Shown one piece after another: positions 26,801 to 33,831 of a stretch of DNA of 64,000 nucleotides. The notes below the pieces were generated by a model. That model was not told where the DNA came from and did no database searches. It was given only the letters and a program-made list of their open reading frames with translations. Origin of the DNA: Macrostomum hystrix. Taxonomy: Eukaryota > Platyhelminthes > Macrostomidae. The position numbers were made by a program, and so were the translations under genes. The stretch lies in NCBI GenBank assembly GCA_950097015.1, contig CATNEN010000002.1, positions 9,067,501 through 9,131,500 on the forward strand. Reading direction: 5' to 3'. Position 1 is the stretch's first letter. Every line of letters begins with the position of its first letter.

Positions 26801-29800
26801 AGATTTTGATGAATTGTGACCTCAGTGAATTTCGTCAATTTGGCCAAGTGAATCAGGACCTCAGGGAGTCAGGACATAAGGGAATCGAAACCTGTATGCT
26901 TGTATGCCAAGTCGCAGTGTCGGTGCTATAAAGAAAGTAGCACCGACTTTCTATATTATATTTTTTTAATATAATGGGTGCAGAGGCTATAACAATTATA
27001 TAAATACATTATCAAATATGACACCGTTTTTTAGCTGCCGACGGCGGTATTCGCAGAAAGCCAGCCACTACCGCATCCGCAAAAGCCAAAGCCAAGCCGT
27101 GCCGGTGGCAGAAAACAACCGACGCTTCGGTGGCTGGTCCGAAGGCGAAACGGCCGAGTGCCGGCGCCGTTCTGCCTGAGAATGCTGCTGCTGGCGCCGT
27201 TCTGCCTGAGAATGCTGCTGCTGGCGCCGTTCTGCCTGAGAATGCTGCTGCTGGCGCCGTTCTGCCTGAGAATGCTGCTGCTGGCGCCGTTCTGCCTGAG
27301 AATGCTGCTGCTGGCGCCGTTCTGCCTGAGAATGCTGCTGCCGGCGCCGTTCTGCCTGAGAATGCTGCTGCTGGCGACTTTCTCGACAGCTTGACAAATC
27401 TGTCGTTCTCTTCTTCGCTGGCAGATTTTAACCAAGAGCTGCTTGAGGAATTGTACAGCTCGGCTGCGGGCTCCTCTGGCGTCGCTGGCGCTGATCTGCC
27501 CGCGGAGTCGGCTGCGGGCTCCTCTGGCGTCGCTGGCGCTGATCTGCCCACGGAGTCGGCTGCAGGCTCCTCTGGCGTCGCTGGCGCTGATCTGCCCGCG
27601 GAGTCGGCTGCGGGCTCCTCTGGCGTCGCTGGCGCTGATCTGCCCACGGAGTCGGCTGCGGGCTCCTCTGGCGTCGCTGGCGCTGATCTGCCCGCGGAGT
27701 CGGTTGCGGGCTCCTCTGGCGTCGCTGGCGCTGATCTGCCCACGGAGTCGGCTGCGGGCTCCTCTGGCGTCGCTGGCGCTGATTTGCCCGCGGAGTCGGT
27801 TGCGGGCTCCTCTGGCGTCGCTGGCGCTGATCTACCCGCGGAGTCGGCTGCGGGCGCAACCCGCAAAAGGCGGCTGCCACCAGCTGCCGACCAATCCTGC
27901 AAACGGCAGAAACTGGAGCCTGGCACGCTGGTGCTAGGGTACTGGCCGACCAATGGCGAATGTTGGTGGCCAGCAATGGTTTGTCTGCCACGACGCGGTT
28001 CGAGATGCACAAGAGGAGTGAGCATGATACATGTGCATGTGCAATTTTTCGACGCCCCACCGTCAAGTGCGTGGTTGCACCAGTGGCGGTTCGTGGAAAA
28101 TTCAATGGCAGCACCACGAGGCGCATCACAAGAGCTGAGAGAAGCCTTCGAGCAAATGGCAGCTGCTTCAAAAATAAGTGCTGAAGACCGTATTGACAGA
28201 TTCCTGAACTCTGTGTAACTTTCTACGCTTAATTAGGCCAAAAAACGAAGGCAGCAGATTCTGATCGATTCAAAGAGGGTGATTATAGGAAGACAGTTCT
28301 AGGAGAGTGATCGAAAGCAGATTGGGCAAGCTCAATTTAATGCATAGCAGCGGTGCCAACACCTGTGCTGCGCGGTTTTTTCTCTGTTGCACTTTTTCTG
28401 CGCTTTTGTACTATTTCAACATGCTATTAAAACTATTTTCTAACTTGTGAAACATGTCAATATAATATAATATTTGAAACTTGTAACTGAAAATTCGTAT
28501 GCACATAAAATATAATTTGAAAATGTGAAAATAAAGTAAATAATAAATTTATATATATAACTGAAATAGCTGGACTTGTGTCTAATACAATTGACCTCAA
28601 ACCCTTTAAAGCTGCGACCGAAATATTTTCCCATTTCTACTATTAGTAGCTTATAATGCAAAATTTACAGTTTCTTTGCAAAACTTTTATGTGTCATATT
28701 TCGAAATATTCTGGTCGGATATATTTTTTTGGAGTGTCATATCTGTGATGTGGCCTGTCGGGTATCCCCTACGATGTGCGTCATTTCTTTGTTTCGTGTC
28801 ATCACCGCTAACATAGGGGCTGAAGGGTAAAAGGAGTGAGGACGGGTCAGAGGGAAAGAGCTGGAAAGGACGGGTGAGGAAAGAGAGACGAACAGCTAGC
28901 CAATCAGAGACGAGGGAGCGGAAAGAGAGTTGAAGGTTTGCTAAGAAGTCGAAAGAAAGAGGGAGAGAGGAGAAAGTACAATAGGAGGGGCGAGCGTAAA
29001 CAACCACAGAGTGGAAGTGGAAGAGAGGAAGGATAAGAGTCCTGACTGTTATTTAAATGCTGCGATGCGAACCAAAGCTTGTGAAGAAAAAGCGCACCTG
29101 GTACTGGTCCGGCAAGCTTTGTAGCAGCAAAAATGTTCCACATCATTTTGGTTATTAACCAGTGCTCCTGCTACGCAATTGATAGAATTAGTATTCTCAC
29201 CTTGAGCACCTTCGATGCCGGCCCGGACTTCCGCTACCAAGCTTTCGAACTTTTTTTGATCATCTTCTTTGGTCAGCTTCACAACGGACCGGATGTGGTC
29301 GAGAACTTTCGGGTGCTGCAGAAGGTCAAGCGGATTTGTCTCTCCTGCCTGAGTTCGGGAAGCCATGTTGTCCACAACGTACACTTGAACTCCTCTGGTC
29401 GATACGCGCTGGAAATTTAATTTCTGAATATTAGTTCCTTAACAGTTCCCAAATAATACTAACCTTAATGTTAATAAGAAAAGGCAATCATAATTCATTT
29501 TGCGTGCCCTAAATTAGGCCAGACATTCCGTTAACAGCACAGCTGCAGCTATGGCGCGACGCGTCTGAAGGCTCCACCCTTAAATATCCCAGACATCCAA
29601 GCAATCCCAGAGTGCAAGCTATCACAGACATCCAAGCAATCCCAGAGTGCAAGCTATCACAGACATCCAAGCAATCCCAGAGTGCAAGCTATCACAGACA
29701 TCCCAGCTATTCCAGCTATCCCAGCTATCTCGGCTATCCCAGCAATCTAAGCAATCAAAGCTATCCAAGCTATCCAAGCTATTCGAGCTATCAGCAATCC

Positions 29801-31388
29801 TAGCTATCCCAGCTATTTCAGCAATCCCAGCTATCCCAGCTATCAGCAATCCTAGCTATTCCTGCTATTCCAGCTATCTCGGCTATCCCAGCAATCTAAG
29901 CAATCATAGCTATCCAAGCTATCCAAGCTATCCAAGCTATTCGAGCTATCAGCAATCCTAGCTATCCCAGCTATCAGCAATCCTAGCTATCCCAGCTATC
30001 AGCAATCCCAGCTATCCCAGCTATCCCAGCTATCCCAGCTATTCCAGCAATCCAAGCTATTTCAGCAATTCCAGCTATCCCAGCTATCCCAGCTATGCCG
30101 ATGTCCAATCAGCAGCTGTCTGAACTCAAGCAGTGAAGAGTTGAGTGTCTTGCTAGAAGCCAAATTTTGTTGCATTGAAGTCGGGAATCCAACTGTTTAA
30201 GGCGAGAGTCCGAAGCCGTAACCGATATTCTTAAAGCCCCTTCAACAGCCACAGCAAATATTGCAGCTAAGAAACTAATCATCGCGGTAGATGATGGCCC
30301 TTTGAAAATTGCCAGGATTTTGTATTTTTATGTCTACTGCTTTATAGTGCGACACAATTTGATGAGCGGAAGGTGAGATCACCCAGTGTGAAAATACTAA
30401 AATTTTAGGCATCCAGCAGTTCCTGCTCCCGGAGGCATTACCCGCTTCATCGTCAGTAGCAGGAGAGGCTGAACATACACCGCTGGCTTCTGGTTGAACA
30501 GAATCACAATGGCATCAGAGTTGTACACCAGCTCCACAACACTAGCCCAGTCCTTCAGGTTGTCGTGTCGGCTGACATTAACAATGCGATCCTCGACCTT
30601 TGAGTCGCCCCTAGCGGAAACTACATATCTGAAGCCATTTTTCATTTCGTCTTCCAATTTTCTGCTGGCATCGTTGGCTCCTCCGACCACAATCAAAGCG
30701 ACGTTGACTGTGCGGTAGTCACCGACGTCACCGTCAATAAGTACTGAAAAAGTACAAGAAAATGGCAAAGAAATGGATGCGGCAGCAAAACACGCTAACC
30801 TGGTAAATCTGAGGTTAGCGAACCTGATCGAACTCTGGTAGAGGCTTGTACTAAAATAGTAGAAATTGCATGCTTTAGTTGGGAATTTGTTTTAGTAATT
30901 GTTTAAAAACTAACCCAAGTTTCACTAATCAGACTCTGTACAGTTTGAGGTTGCTCTCAAAACAGTAACATGAGATTTATTCTTACCAAAATATACAAAA
31001 ACTTTTTTGTACACCAGCAATGCCACTTTCTAAACATAGCCCAATCACAGTAAATATTCAATTCTTAAATCACTCAATAAACATGAAGTCAGGGCATAAA
31101 ATGAGAGACTAAGACATACCGCCCAGATGGAGCAAAGATAGGAAAAATAGGTTTCCTAACCGATTGCAGGCATGTGAAAATCTAAGTCTAGTGGAACGTC
31201 TCTTATAGTGAAACGTCTCTTATCCGCTGACGCAACCGAGAAATCAGACATTGAGCGGCCTGTCTTTGAACCTGACCGGCCTATTATAGTCCTCAGTTCC
31301 AGTTCCAGCTGCAAGACTTACCGATAGGAGCGCTCAGCAGAGTCACAGAGCTGCTTGGCAATTCGATGTTCTCAGGTGCGTTCATCAT
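2434..31388 (-). CDS. STING: STING-A: TIR-like / STING / TIR-like multidomain protein
   Basis: Cyclic-dinucleotide receptor homologue. Coding exons (minus strand): 31388-31322, 30743-30442, 29408-29201, 9473-8542, 8130-7917, 7773-7663, 2873-2434; the joined frame is 757 codons and all phases match. N-terminal alpha/beta domain about residues 34-190 (VALIVVGG, then DAIVILFNQKP and VQVYVVDN), TIR-like. STING ligand domain about 195-375: FAWNFATTFLRL aligns with the human LAWSYYIGYLRL segment; F212, R293, S321 and P322 occupy the places of human Y167, R238, T263 and P264. A second alpha/beta domain lies at about 432-590, followed by an unassigned C-terminal domain. There are no transmembrane helices and no vertebrate-type TBK1 tail, so it should be soluble. 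Intron 3 is 19.7 kb. The N-terminal exons could instead belong to a separate truncated copy, but no other partner for either half is present. Confidence 0.75.
3231..3519 (-). repeat. LTR (3' LTR of the minus-strand element)
   Basis: 289 bp, apparently the same sequence as 7369-7657. In element orientation it shows a TATA-like run (3334-3344) followed by an AATAAA poly(A) signal (3301-3306), the expected U3-R order. Confidence 0.95.
3517..7398 (-). CDS. gag-pol: Gag-Pol polyprotein of the Ty3/gypsy element
   Basis: 1293 codons in a single frame with no gag/pol frameshift. Order: capsid-like Gag; two CCHC zinc knuckles (CQYCGGSH..., CTTCNKKNH...); aspartic protease (VDTGADVSLI); reverse transcriptase with YQDD; RNase H (TTDASEKA, RTDHRPLEF); integrase with an HHCC finger and DDE core (HMDHAHV, VSDNAAEF, and E in NGLAERM). 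The frame opens at ATG 7398 inside the 5' LTR; a second ATG at 7368 is the first internal base, and I consider it the likelier start. The stop TGA is the first triplet of the 3' LTR. No envelope frame. All catalytic motifs are present, so the element may be competent. Confidence 0.95.
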   Translation of the reverse strand: MPYTPEHGLTMASQASELNLEDPDTAEAWLLSFAAAARTKKLKDSEEEHQITDLFLSRAGLKALRTLTLMAAPDSLETKTFAQIRDIIDATIRPKRRLTIAERVKFLSLRQDPSEGVASYYRRLRAAAASCSFEKLGSKQTCEDELITMRLVDGLASVDHKRRLLERMQGIDMLLTDVLQELEQLEQIRYYNAGTGPTVTTESSIAYAGRRAAPPQLPPDTRSPRHTTRTKCQYCGGSHQQGSCPAFGKRCTTCNKKNHYAAVCRSRTVHLETWEEDDDAAPKPDAANVFVIRPENKERKGIFRRVKINGKELQMQVDTGADVSLIPRGHWEMLGRPALRKSKRILRQFDGSIIKTLGEFTATWNDKDKFRTVDLVVTAAHKSHGLLGLDNLDWNSERQTVGGQGTAVQHLNCLKGFQARIKLIEGAKPFYCAARAVPLHLRDRVNQELKRLQAEGIIEPVTEGGSEWASPIVCVLKPNGNIRICADYKAGVNHQVCGDTYPMPTVETIFSDVAGMTDFATLDLSDAYLQIELEEKSREVTTIATPLGLFRYTRLVPGLKSASAIFQKAMETTLEEVNGKVIYQDDILLGGRSSEDLKAKVDEVIKILQAAGMNINLAKSNLGAKSVKFLGYRIGAEGISPDPGLVSKIKEITAPRDRRQLESFLGLCNFFGRFVNNYAHIVEPLNQLRKKGVEFTWTTSQEAAFHQLKKLLSSSPIIQPYDRTKETTLTTDASEKAVAAVLTQEGHPVIYFSRRLTEAETRYSNIEREALAIVWSMERSRQFLLGKRFTLRTDHRPLEFLFGARQQLPKVANARILRWAIRLMGFDFAIEYARGVDIPHADALSRLDFADVPDDPYEAAPQQHLVHWAGESVIGWTELAEETKRDRLLADITRRIAGNRWSGCSPAERQFKAIRHALTLDGSVVCYGDRPVIPASLRSRVLELVHSGAHPGATSTRALVRNSVWWPGYCGDVEGFVRACHTCAKQRQSSHSSVHQWPAESEPWGRVHMDHAHVPKVGLLLILVDAMSAWPEAIRVPDKSAATVRRVLQEVFARNGVPRTLVSDNAAEFHDEGLVSWLHRIGCRAVKTPPYHLQSNGLAERMVQTIKVASAGWDQQEPYDAFLARILLNYRCVPHAGREFSPAQLMGRQLRNPITMKTAIRSEVWYAPTPSATPEKAEFLAQKGSNTALIMRQGDRVTLAHLDQLRRHEAGGNGDVATAAVSHEVAPRPADLPEARHENMPASLTQASAPGETADPPPAASGRVPSPAATPQRPSYNLRANRGVPPERFEGGR
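3520..3531 (-). promoter_or_regulatory. Polypurine tract of the Ty3/gypsy element
   Basis: GAAGGGGGGAGA in element orientation, directly against the 3' LTR, as expected for plus-strand priming. It is also translated, giving the last residues of the polyprotein before the LTR-borne stop. Confidence 0.8.
7369..7657 (-). repeat. LTR (5' LTR of the minus-strand element)
   Basis: 289 bp, starting TGTCAAGCC and ending ACGTCA on the plus strand. It is next to the target duplication CTCAC at 7658-7662. In element orientation its last 30 bases already encode the first ten residues of the longest gag-pol frame. Confidence 0.95.
7663..7773 (-). CDS. STING: STING-A exon 6, ends at the retrotransposon insertion
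   Basis: Encodes VFPLMSMARVLTANICCGF and KMEE, very like STING-B exon 36080-36187. Its donor GTGAG (7662-7658) is one copy of the target-site duplication of the Ty3/gypsy element; the first base of the LTR restores GTGAGT. Confidence 0.8.
7917..8130 (-). CDS. STING: STING-A exon 5, second alpha/beta domain
   Basis: 214 nt, identical in length to the STING-B exon 36254-36467. Encodes CCVSVIIVGDFGVG (a core strand) and LPYCCVAGVRTL. Acceptor ctttcatttcag, donor gtaagt. Confidence 0.8.
8542..9473 (-). CDS. STING: STING-A exon 4, STING ligand-binding domain
   Basis: One exon of 932 nt holds the whole STING domain and the first half of the second alpha/beta domain. Acceptor cctgctccag, donor gtgagt. 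Motifs: FAWNFATTFLRLIVP, YFVLVP, GYQRKVFIYLMEL, DWASPMFAM; then PHVLVAMSSS and RRIFLVLSPEDL of the second domain. Confidence 0.85.
9474..10590. other. Start of the long STING-A intron 3 side, no gene seen
   Basis: No exon of either strand could be supported between the STING-domain exon and the first minisatellite. Short open frames lack splice sites and homology. Confidence 0.55.
10594..10882 (+). repeat. 32-bp minisatellite, about 9 copies
   Basis: Unit contains ttgtatccttccagtttagc; copies are almost identical. Lies in STING-A intron 3. Confidence 0.9.
11327..11690 (+). repeat. 18-bp minisatellite, about 20 copies
   Basis: Unit gtgaatgtgagtgaggct. Because 18 is a multiple of three, long open frames appear on both strands (repeated VNVSEA on the plus strand). 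Similar copies occur in the spacers at 13.9-14.1, 15.3-15.5 and 21.7-21.9 kb. I see no gene in it. Confidence 0.9.
11688..13430 (+). repeat. 116-bp satellite, array 1 (about 15 units)
   Basis: Tandem units marked by agcatgtctgtgtcattttg and gtgtgtcacttctgtgttat. From about 12.4 kb, ccctccc and ctctccc variants alternate, giving a 232-bp dimer rhythm. The array ends in ggatctcaagggctac. Confidence 0.95.
13431..14109. repeat. Satellite spacer, copy 1 (about 680 bp)
   Basis: Non-116-bp sequence between arrays, ending in a short 18-bp-repeat block. It looks the same as 14811-15489 and 21178-21857. Open frames in it have no splice context. Confidence 0.85.
14110..14809 (+). repeat. 116-bp satellite, array 2 (6 units)
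   Basis: Together with a spacer it forms a 1380-bp composite unit that is tandemly duplicated: the sequence from 13.43 kb recurs from 14.81 kb. Confidence 0.9.
14811..15489. repeat. Satellite spacer, copy 2
   Basis: Appears identical to spacer copy 1, offset by exactly 1380 bp. Confidence 0.85.
15490..21176 (+). repeat. 116-bp satellite, array 3 (49 units) with 1160-bp higher-order repeats
   Basis: Variant units recur every 1160 bp (10 units). Units carrying a ttctttgtt variant and the following gctcact variant fall at 16250/16366, 17410/17526, 18570/18686 and 19730/19846. A gagtgtcac variant follows units at 16830, 17990 and 20310, but is missing at the position expected for the period in between. 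Confidence 0.95.
21178..21857. repeat. Satellite spacer, copy 3
   Basis: Same sequence as the two other spacers, although 5.7 kb of satellite lies between it and copy 2. Confidence 0.85.
21858..22440 (+). repeat. 116-bp satellite, array 4 (5 units)
   Basis: Final array. It ends in ggatctcaagggctac, then a truncated, diverged spacer continues to about 22560. Confidence 0.9.
22875..28218 (+). CDS. Zinc-finger / tyrosine-recombinase-like / PWWP-like protein
   Basis: Five exons: 22875-22997, 24142-25427, 25899-26358, 26599-26764, 27035-28218; total 3219 nt, 1072 residues, every junction in phase with consensus GT-AG sites. A basic N-terminus is followed by AAQQPPT heptapeptides (about 49-179), two C2H2-like fingers (about 188-211, CPFGDC...; about 262-284, CEICGE...), a helical region (about 315-440) and a catalytic-like domain spread over exons 2-3. 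Candidate tyrosine-recombinase residues are R490, K519, R588, H613 and Y622; the usual H of HxxR is S585. Ala-rich repeats then lead to a PWWP-like domain with WWP at 989-991. The fold suggests a domesticated or mobile Crypton-like recombinase. The gene lies antisense within STING-A intron 3. The function is not known to me. Confidence 0.75.
23034..24115 (+). repeat. 19-bp minisatellite in intron 1 of the recombinase-like gene
   Basis: More than 50 copies of ccctgtctctaccacactg. The unit length is not a multiple of three and the unit has no stop in any forward frame, so all three frames stay open for over 1 kb. It is bounded by donor ATG|gtaagt (22998) and acceptor ctctactcag (ends 24141), so I treat it as intron. 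Confidence 0.9.
24160..24555 (+). repeat. Coding 21-bp repeat (Ala-Ala-Gln-Gln-Pro-Pro)
   Basis: About 18 copies of a 21-bp unit encoding AAQQPPT/P/A inside exon 2. The frame is kept throughout, consistent with a translated, disordered linker. Confidence 0.85.
25440..25855 (+). repeat. 19-bp minisatellite in intron 2 of the recombinase-like gene
   Basis: About 16 copies of tggcacttagattttgaag, then about 6 of the sister variant tggcacctaatctttgaaa. Entirely inside the intron 25428-25898. Confidence 0.9.
26919..26947. other. Hairpin in intron 4 of the recombinase-like gene
   Basis: gtcggtgcta and its exact inverse tagcaccgac are separated by 9 bases. No known structured RNA family is recognised. 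Confidence 0.5.
27160..27375 (+). repeat. Coding 30-bp repeat (VLPENAAAGA)
   Basis: Seven near-identical 30-bp units in exon 5, encoding a ten-residue repeat. Confidence 0.9.
27463..27855 (+). repeat. Coding 48-bp repeat (16 residues)
   Basis: Eight units encoding variants of SSGVAGADLPAESAAG in exon 5, between the 30-bp repeat and the PWWP-like domain. A/T and A/V changes partly alternate between units. Confidence 0.9.
27922..28110 (+). other. PWWP-like domain region (exon 5)
   Basis: Encodes LVLGYWPTNGECWWPAMV, then a strand HVHVQFFD and WLHQWRFVE. The spacing (G-Y-W... WWPA... FFD) is that of a PWWP/Tudor-type chromatin reader, in which an aromatic cage binds methyl-lysine. Confidence 0.65.
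28219..29200. other. STING-A intron 3, 5' part: no gene seen
   Basis: AT-rich to about 28.7 kb (AATAAA-like signals near 28.53 kb could end the recombinase-like transcript). Positions 28800-29035 are strongly purine-rich on the plus strand. No supported exons. Confidence 0.55.
29201..29408 (-). CDS. STING: STING-A exon 3, TIR-like domain C half
   Basis: Acceptor aaatttccag, donor gtgaga. Encodes VQVYVVDN, then NPLDLLQHPKV and a helical tail. It closely parallels STING-B exon 37783-37993 (VRVYFVDN, NPLDLLQHPRV). It ends in phase 1, as required by the STING-domain exon at 9473. Confidence 0.75.
29590..30100 (+). repeat. Intron 2 minisatellites of STING-A
   Basis: Three copies of a 35-bp unit (agacatccaagcaatcccag...) grade into a short repeat built on agctatccc and agcaatcc, about 9 bp, many copies. 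Located between exons 30442 and 29408. Confidence 0.85.
30442..30743 (-). CDS. STING: STING-A exon 2, TIR-like domain N half
   Basis: Acceptor tactttttcag, donor gtaatg. Encodes strand VNVALIVVGG, a helix, then WASVVELVYNSDAIVILFNQKP-type core strands, as in TIR/SEFIR folds. The exon is the positional homologue of 38119-38396 in STING-B, with the same phases. Confidence 0.75.
30744..31321. other. STING-A intron 1
   Basis: No gene, repeat or RNA recognised. Confidence 0.5.
31322..31388 (-). CDS. STING: STING-A coding exon 1 (start codon)
   Basis: Two adjacent ATG codons (31388 and 31385) begin a 22-codon leader that ends at a consensus donor gtaagt. Its phase-1 end joins exactly to the two-base overhang of exon 2, giving SAPIVLIDGDVG. 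A good acceptor (ttgcattttag) sits one base before the first ATG, so either a 5'UTR intron or a trans-spliced leader attaches here. Confidence 0.65.
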
Positions 31389-31939
31389 CCTAAAATGCAA
31401 ATTATTTCGATTTGAGTGGGCCCAAATTTAAGTAAAGGAATTATTCAGTTTGAGTGCTGCATTCTTCAGATAAATTTCTATTTGAAATCAAATTTCCTCG
31501 AACCTGAATGCTTTCCCTAAATCCCTGTTTCTCTATCGCCTCCAGTAGTTGATATTCAGGAATGCATGAGTTGAGTTTGAAGCTAAGTAATCAATCCTTG
31601 ATGTGTCCACTGCGACTTTGAAGGCATACTCTTTTGAGGAAATATTGATTTCAGAAGCAGTAAACTGCACGCGGTGGCAACAACGTGTGCGACATATCTG
31701 ACCAGAGTTCAAAGAAAAACTTATTTTTAGCTTCAAAAGAAACGCTCGAGTTGAAAAAAGCACACTAAAAAAGAAGGAACGCGACTCACTCCAGCCATAT
31801 AATTCTAGATTTTACTCTTAATAAAGAATAATCTAGAATTCTTTGCTCCAGCTCATCTCAGTGGCGCCACTTTGTCGAGGCATTCTCACAGAAATCGAGA
31901 ATTCTCACAGAGCGAAAGGCAGAAAGACTGAAACAACTA

Positions 31940-32325
31940 ACGTACTTATGAACTTACGTACTTATGAACTTACGTACTTATGAACTTACGTACTTATGAA
32001 CTTACGTAATTCTGAACTTGCGTACTTATGAACTTACGTACTTATGAACTTACGTACTTATGAACTTACGTAATTCTGAACTTGCGTACCTATGAACTTA
32101 CGTACTTATGAACTCACGTACTTATGAACTTACGTACTTATGAACTTACGTACTTATGAACTTACGTAATTCTGAACTTTCGTACTTATGAACTTACGTA
32201 ATTCTGAACTTGCGTACTTATGAACTTACGTACTTATGAACTTACGTACTTATGAACTTACGTACTTATGAACTTACGTACTTATGAACTTACGTACTTA
32301 TGAACTTACGTACTTATGAACTTAA
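31940..32325 (+). repeat. 16-bp minisatellite between STING-A and STING-B
   Basis: About 24 copies of acttatgaacttacgt with a few attctgaacttgcgt-type variants. It lies some 550 bp upstream of the STING-A start codon, thus in its 5' region, and about 1 kb downstream of the STING-B stop. Confidence 0.9.
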
Positions 32326-33355
32326 AAGGTTAACTCCTAATCACCAGGTGATCAAACTACTCGTGCAATTAGTGCCTCTGTAATTGTCTCCAAACACAGA
32401 AGTGATTTATAGAAAAACTTAATCCATACATTCCTCCTATTAGCGACTTAGAAAACACACTTCAATATTGGACAAAAGTTCTAGAAAAAACTAGGATTGA
32501 AAGCTAGTTTACAGATGTCTGATTACAGTAGGTCGAAGTCCTACCAAATGGTTCAACAGCAGCAGCTGACTGAAAAAGGTGCTAGGAGTTGATGAACTTG
32601 ATGTAGGCTTGAGCGATGATTCCTGAACTTCCGAGATAAAATCGCTAAATTGATGATTCGAGTATATTTAATTTGGATAGTAGATCACCTACAGTGGATT
32701 TAGATTCAATCAAATTTAATAAATACGAGCACTCATTTAGGAAAAACATAGATACCTTAGGTAGATTAAACCCAGTAAAATTCTGCAAAATACGAGTGGT
32801 ACATGCAAAACTACTGGCTACTTTTGTGAGGGTCAGTTAGCTCATTGGAATAGGGAGATACAAAAAACCAAAAAGGACGAAAACATCTCAGCGATTCCGG
32901 AAAAAAGTAGCATGCTTCACATAAGCAAGCACATTTGGCATAAAATGGGTGAAAACGTATTCAGCTCTATTGTGCCCAGCACAATCAACGTGAAAATTAT
33001 GAATTGAGTTTTAAATATCGTGAAATATAAACTTACTTCGAAAACCAACTTCAAACTCTTTCTTGACTCACTAACGCTTGTTGATATTTAAATGGTCAAC
33101 GTCAACGCAGTTTAGTTAAGAAAGTAAATATATTTTTTAACGATGACCATTGCTGCTAAAATTAAAATGATTTCTAAGCATCACCGATTACTAAAAGATC
33201 TCACATTCATTAAAAAATTCGATAAATGGCACTTGATTCGCTGAAAAAGTAAATTAGAAAGCCATGCATATCGGCCGCCCTCATGGCAGAAATCTATATA
33301 GCACAGAGTCAGATTAGTTTAGATGAGTGACTCATAGTCTCAGGCTCTAAATAAT
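32326..33355. other. Intergenic DNA between STING-A and STING-B
   Basis: AT-rich; nothing recognised. Must include the 3'UTR of STING-B. Confidence 0.5.
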
Positions 33356-33831
33356 TCAGATTGGCATCAGTTTATCACTCAGTAGCTGAAGCAGTTGCCC
33401 TGCCTGACTTTTCTGAAAATATACCTCCGCCTCGGATTCTTGTGAAAAGTCGGAGCGGCAGTCCCAGTCGACTGTCGCCACTTGCTGCTTGTTTCTGCAG
33501 TGCTCTTTCAAGCCTTTTCCGAACTCTTGGAGAAGGCCGTCGATGTGCTGCGTAGTGACCAGTCCGGCGAAGCCCCAGTCCAGCTGCTCGCGCAGGTAGG
33601 AGAACTGGCCTGGGATCTCAAAGGCCAGTCGTTTGGATTTCCAGTGCCAAACTTTGTAGTTGTAGGGCCTGCCATTCGAGTTAAACTCCTCGTCTCTGCG
33701 CTCTGCTCCTGCTTCCCCCAAGCGCTGCTCCAGATTCGTCTGTTCAGGAAAGCATTTGTTACTAGGCAGCACCAGAAAGTACGGCGGGTCGAATGGCAGT
33801 TCTCTGCCTTCACTAAATTCTTCCCGCGCAT
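33356..33831 (-). CDS. STING: STING-B exon 7, C-terminal domain
   Basis: Acceptor gcaaattgcag; two leading bases finish a codon with exon 6. Shares long identical stretches with STING-A exon 7 and has a longer, variable tail ending LLSDKLMPI. Confidence 0.8.
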
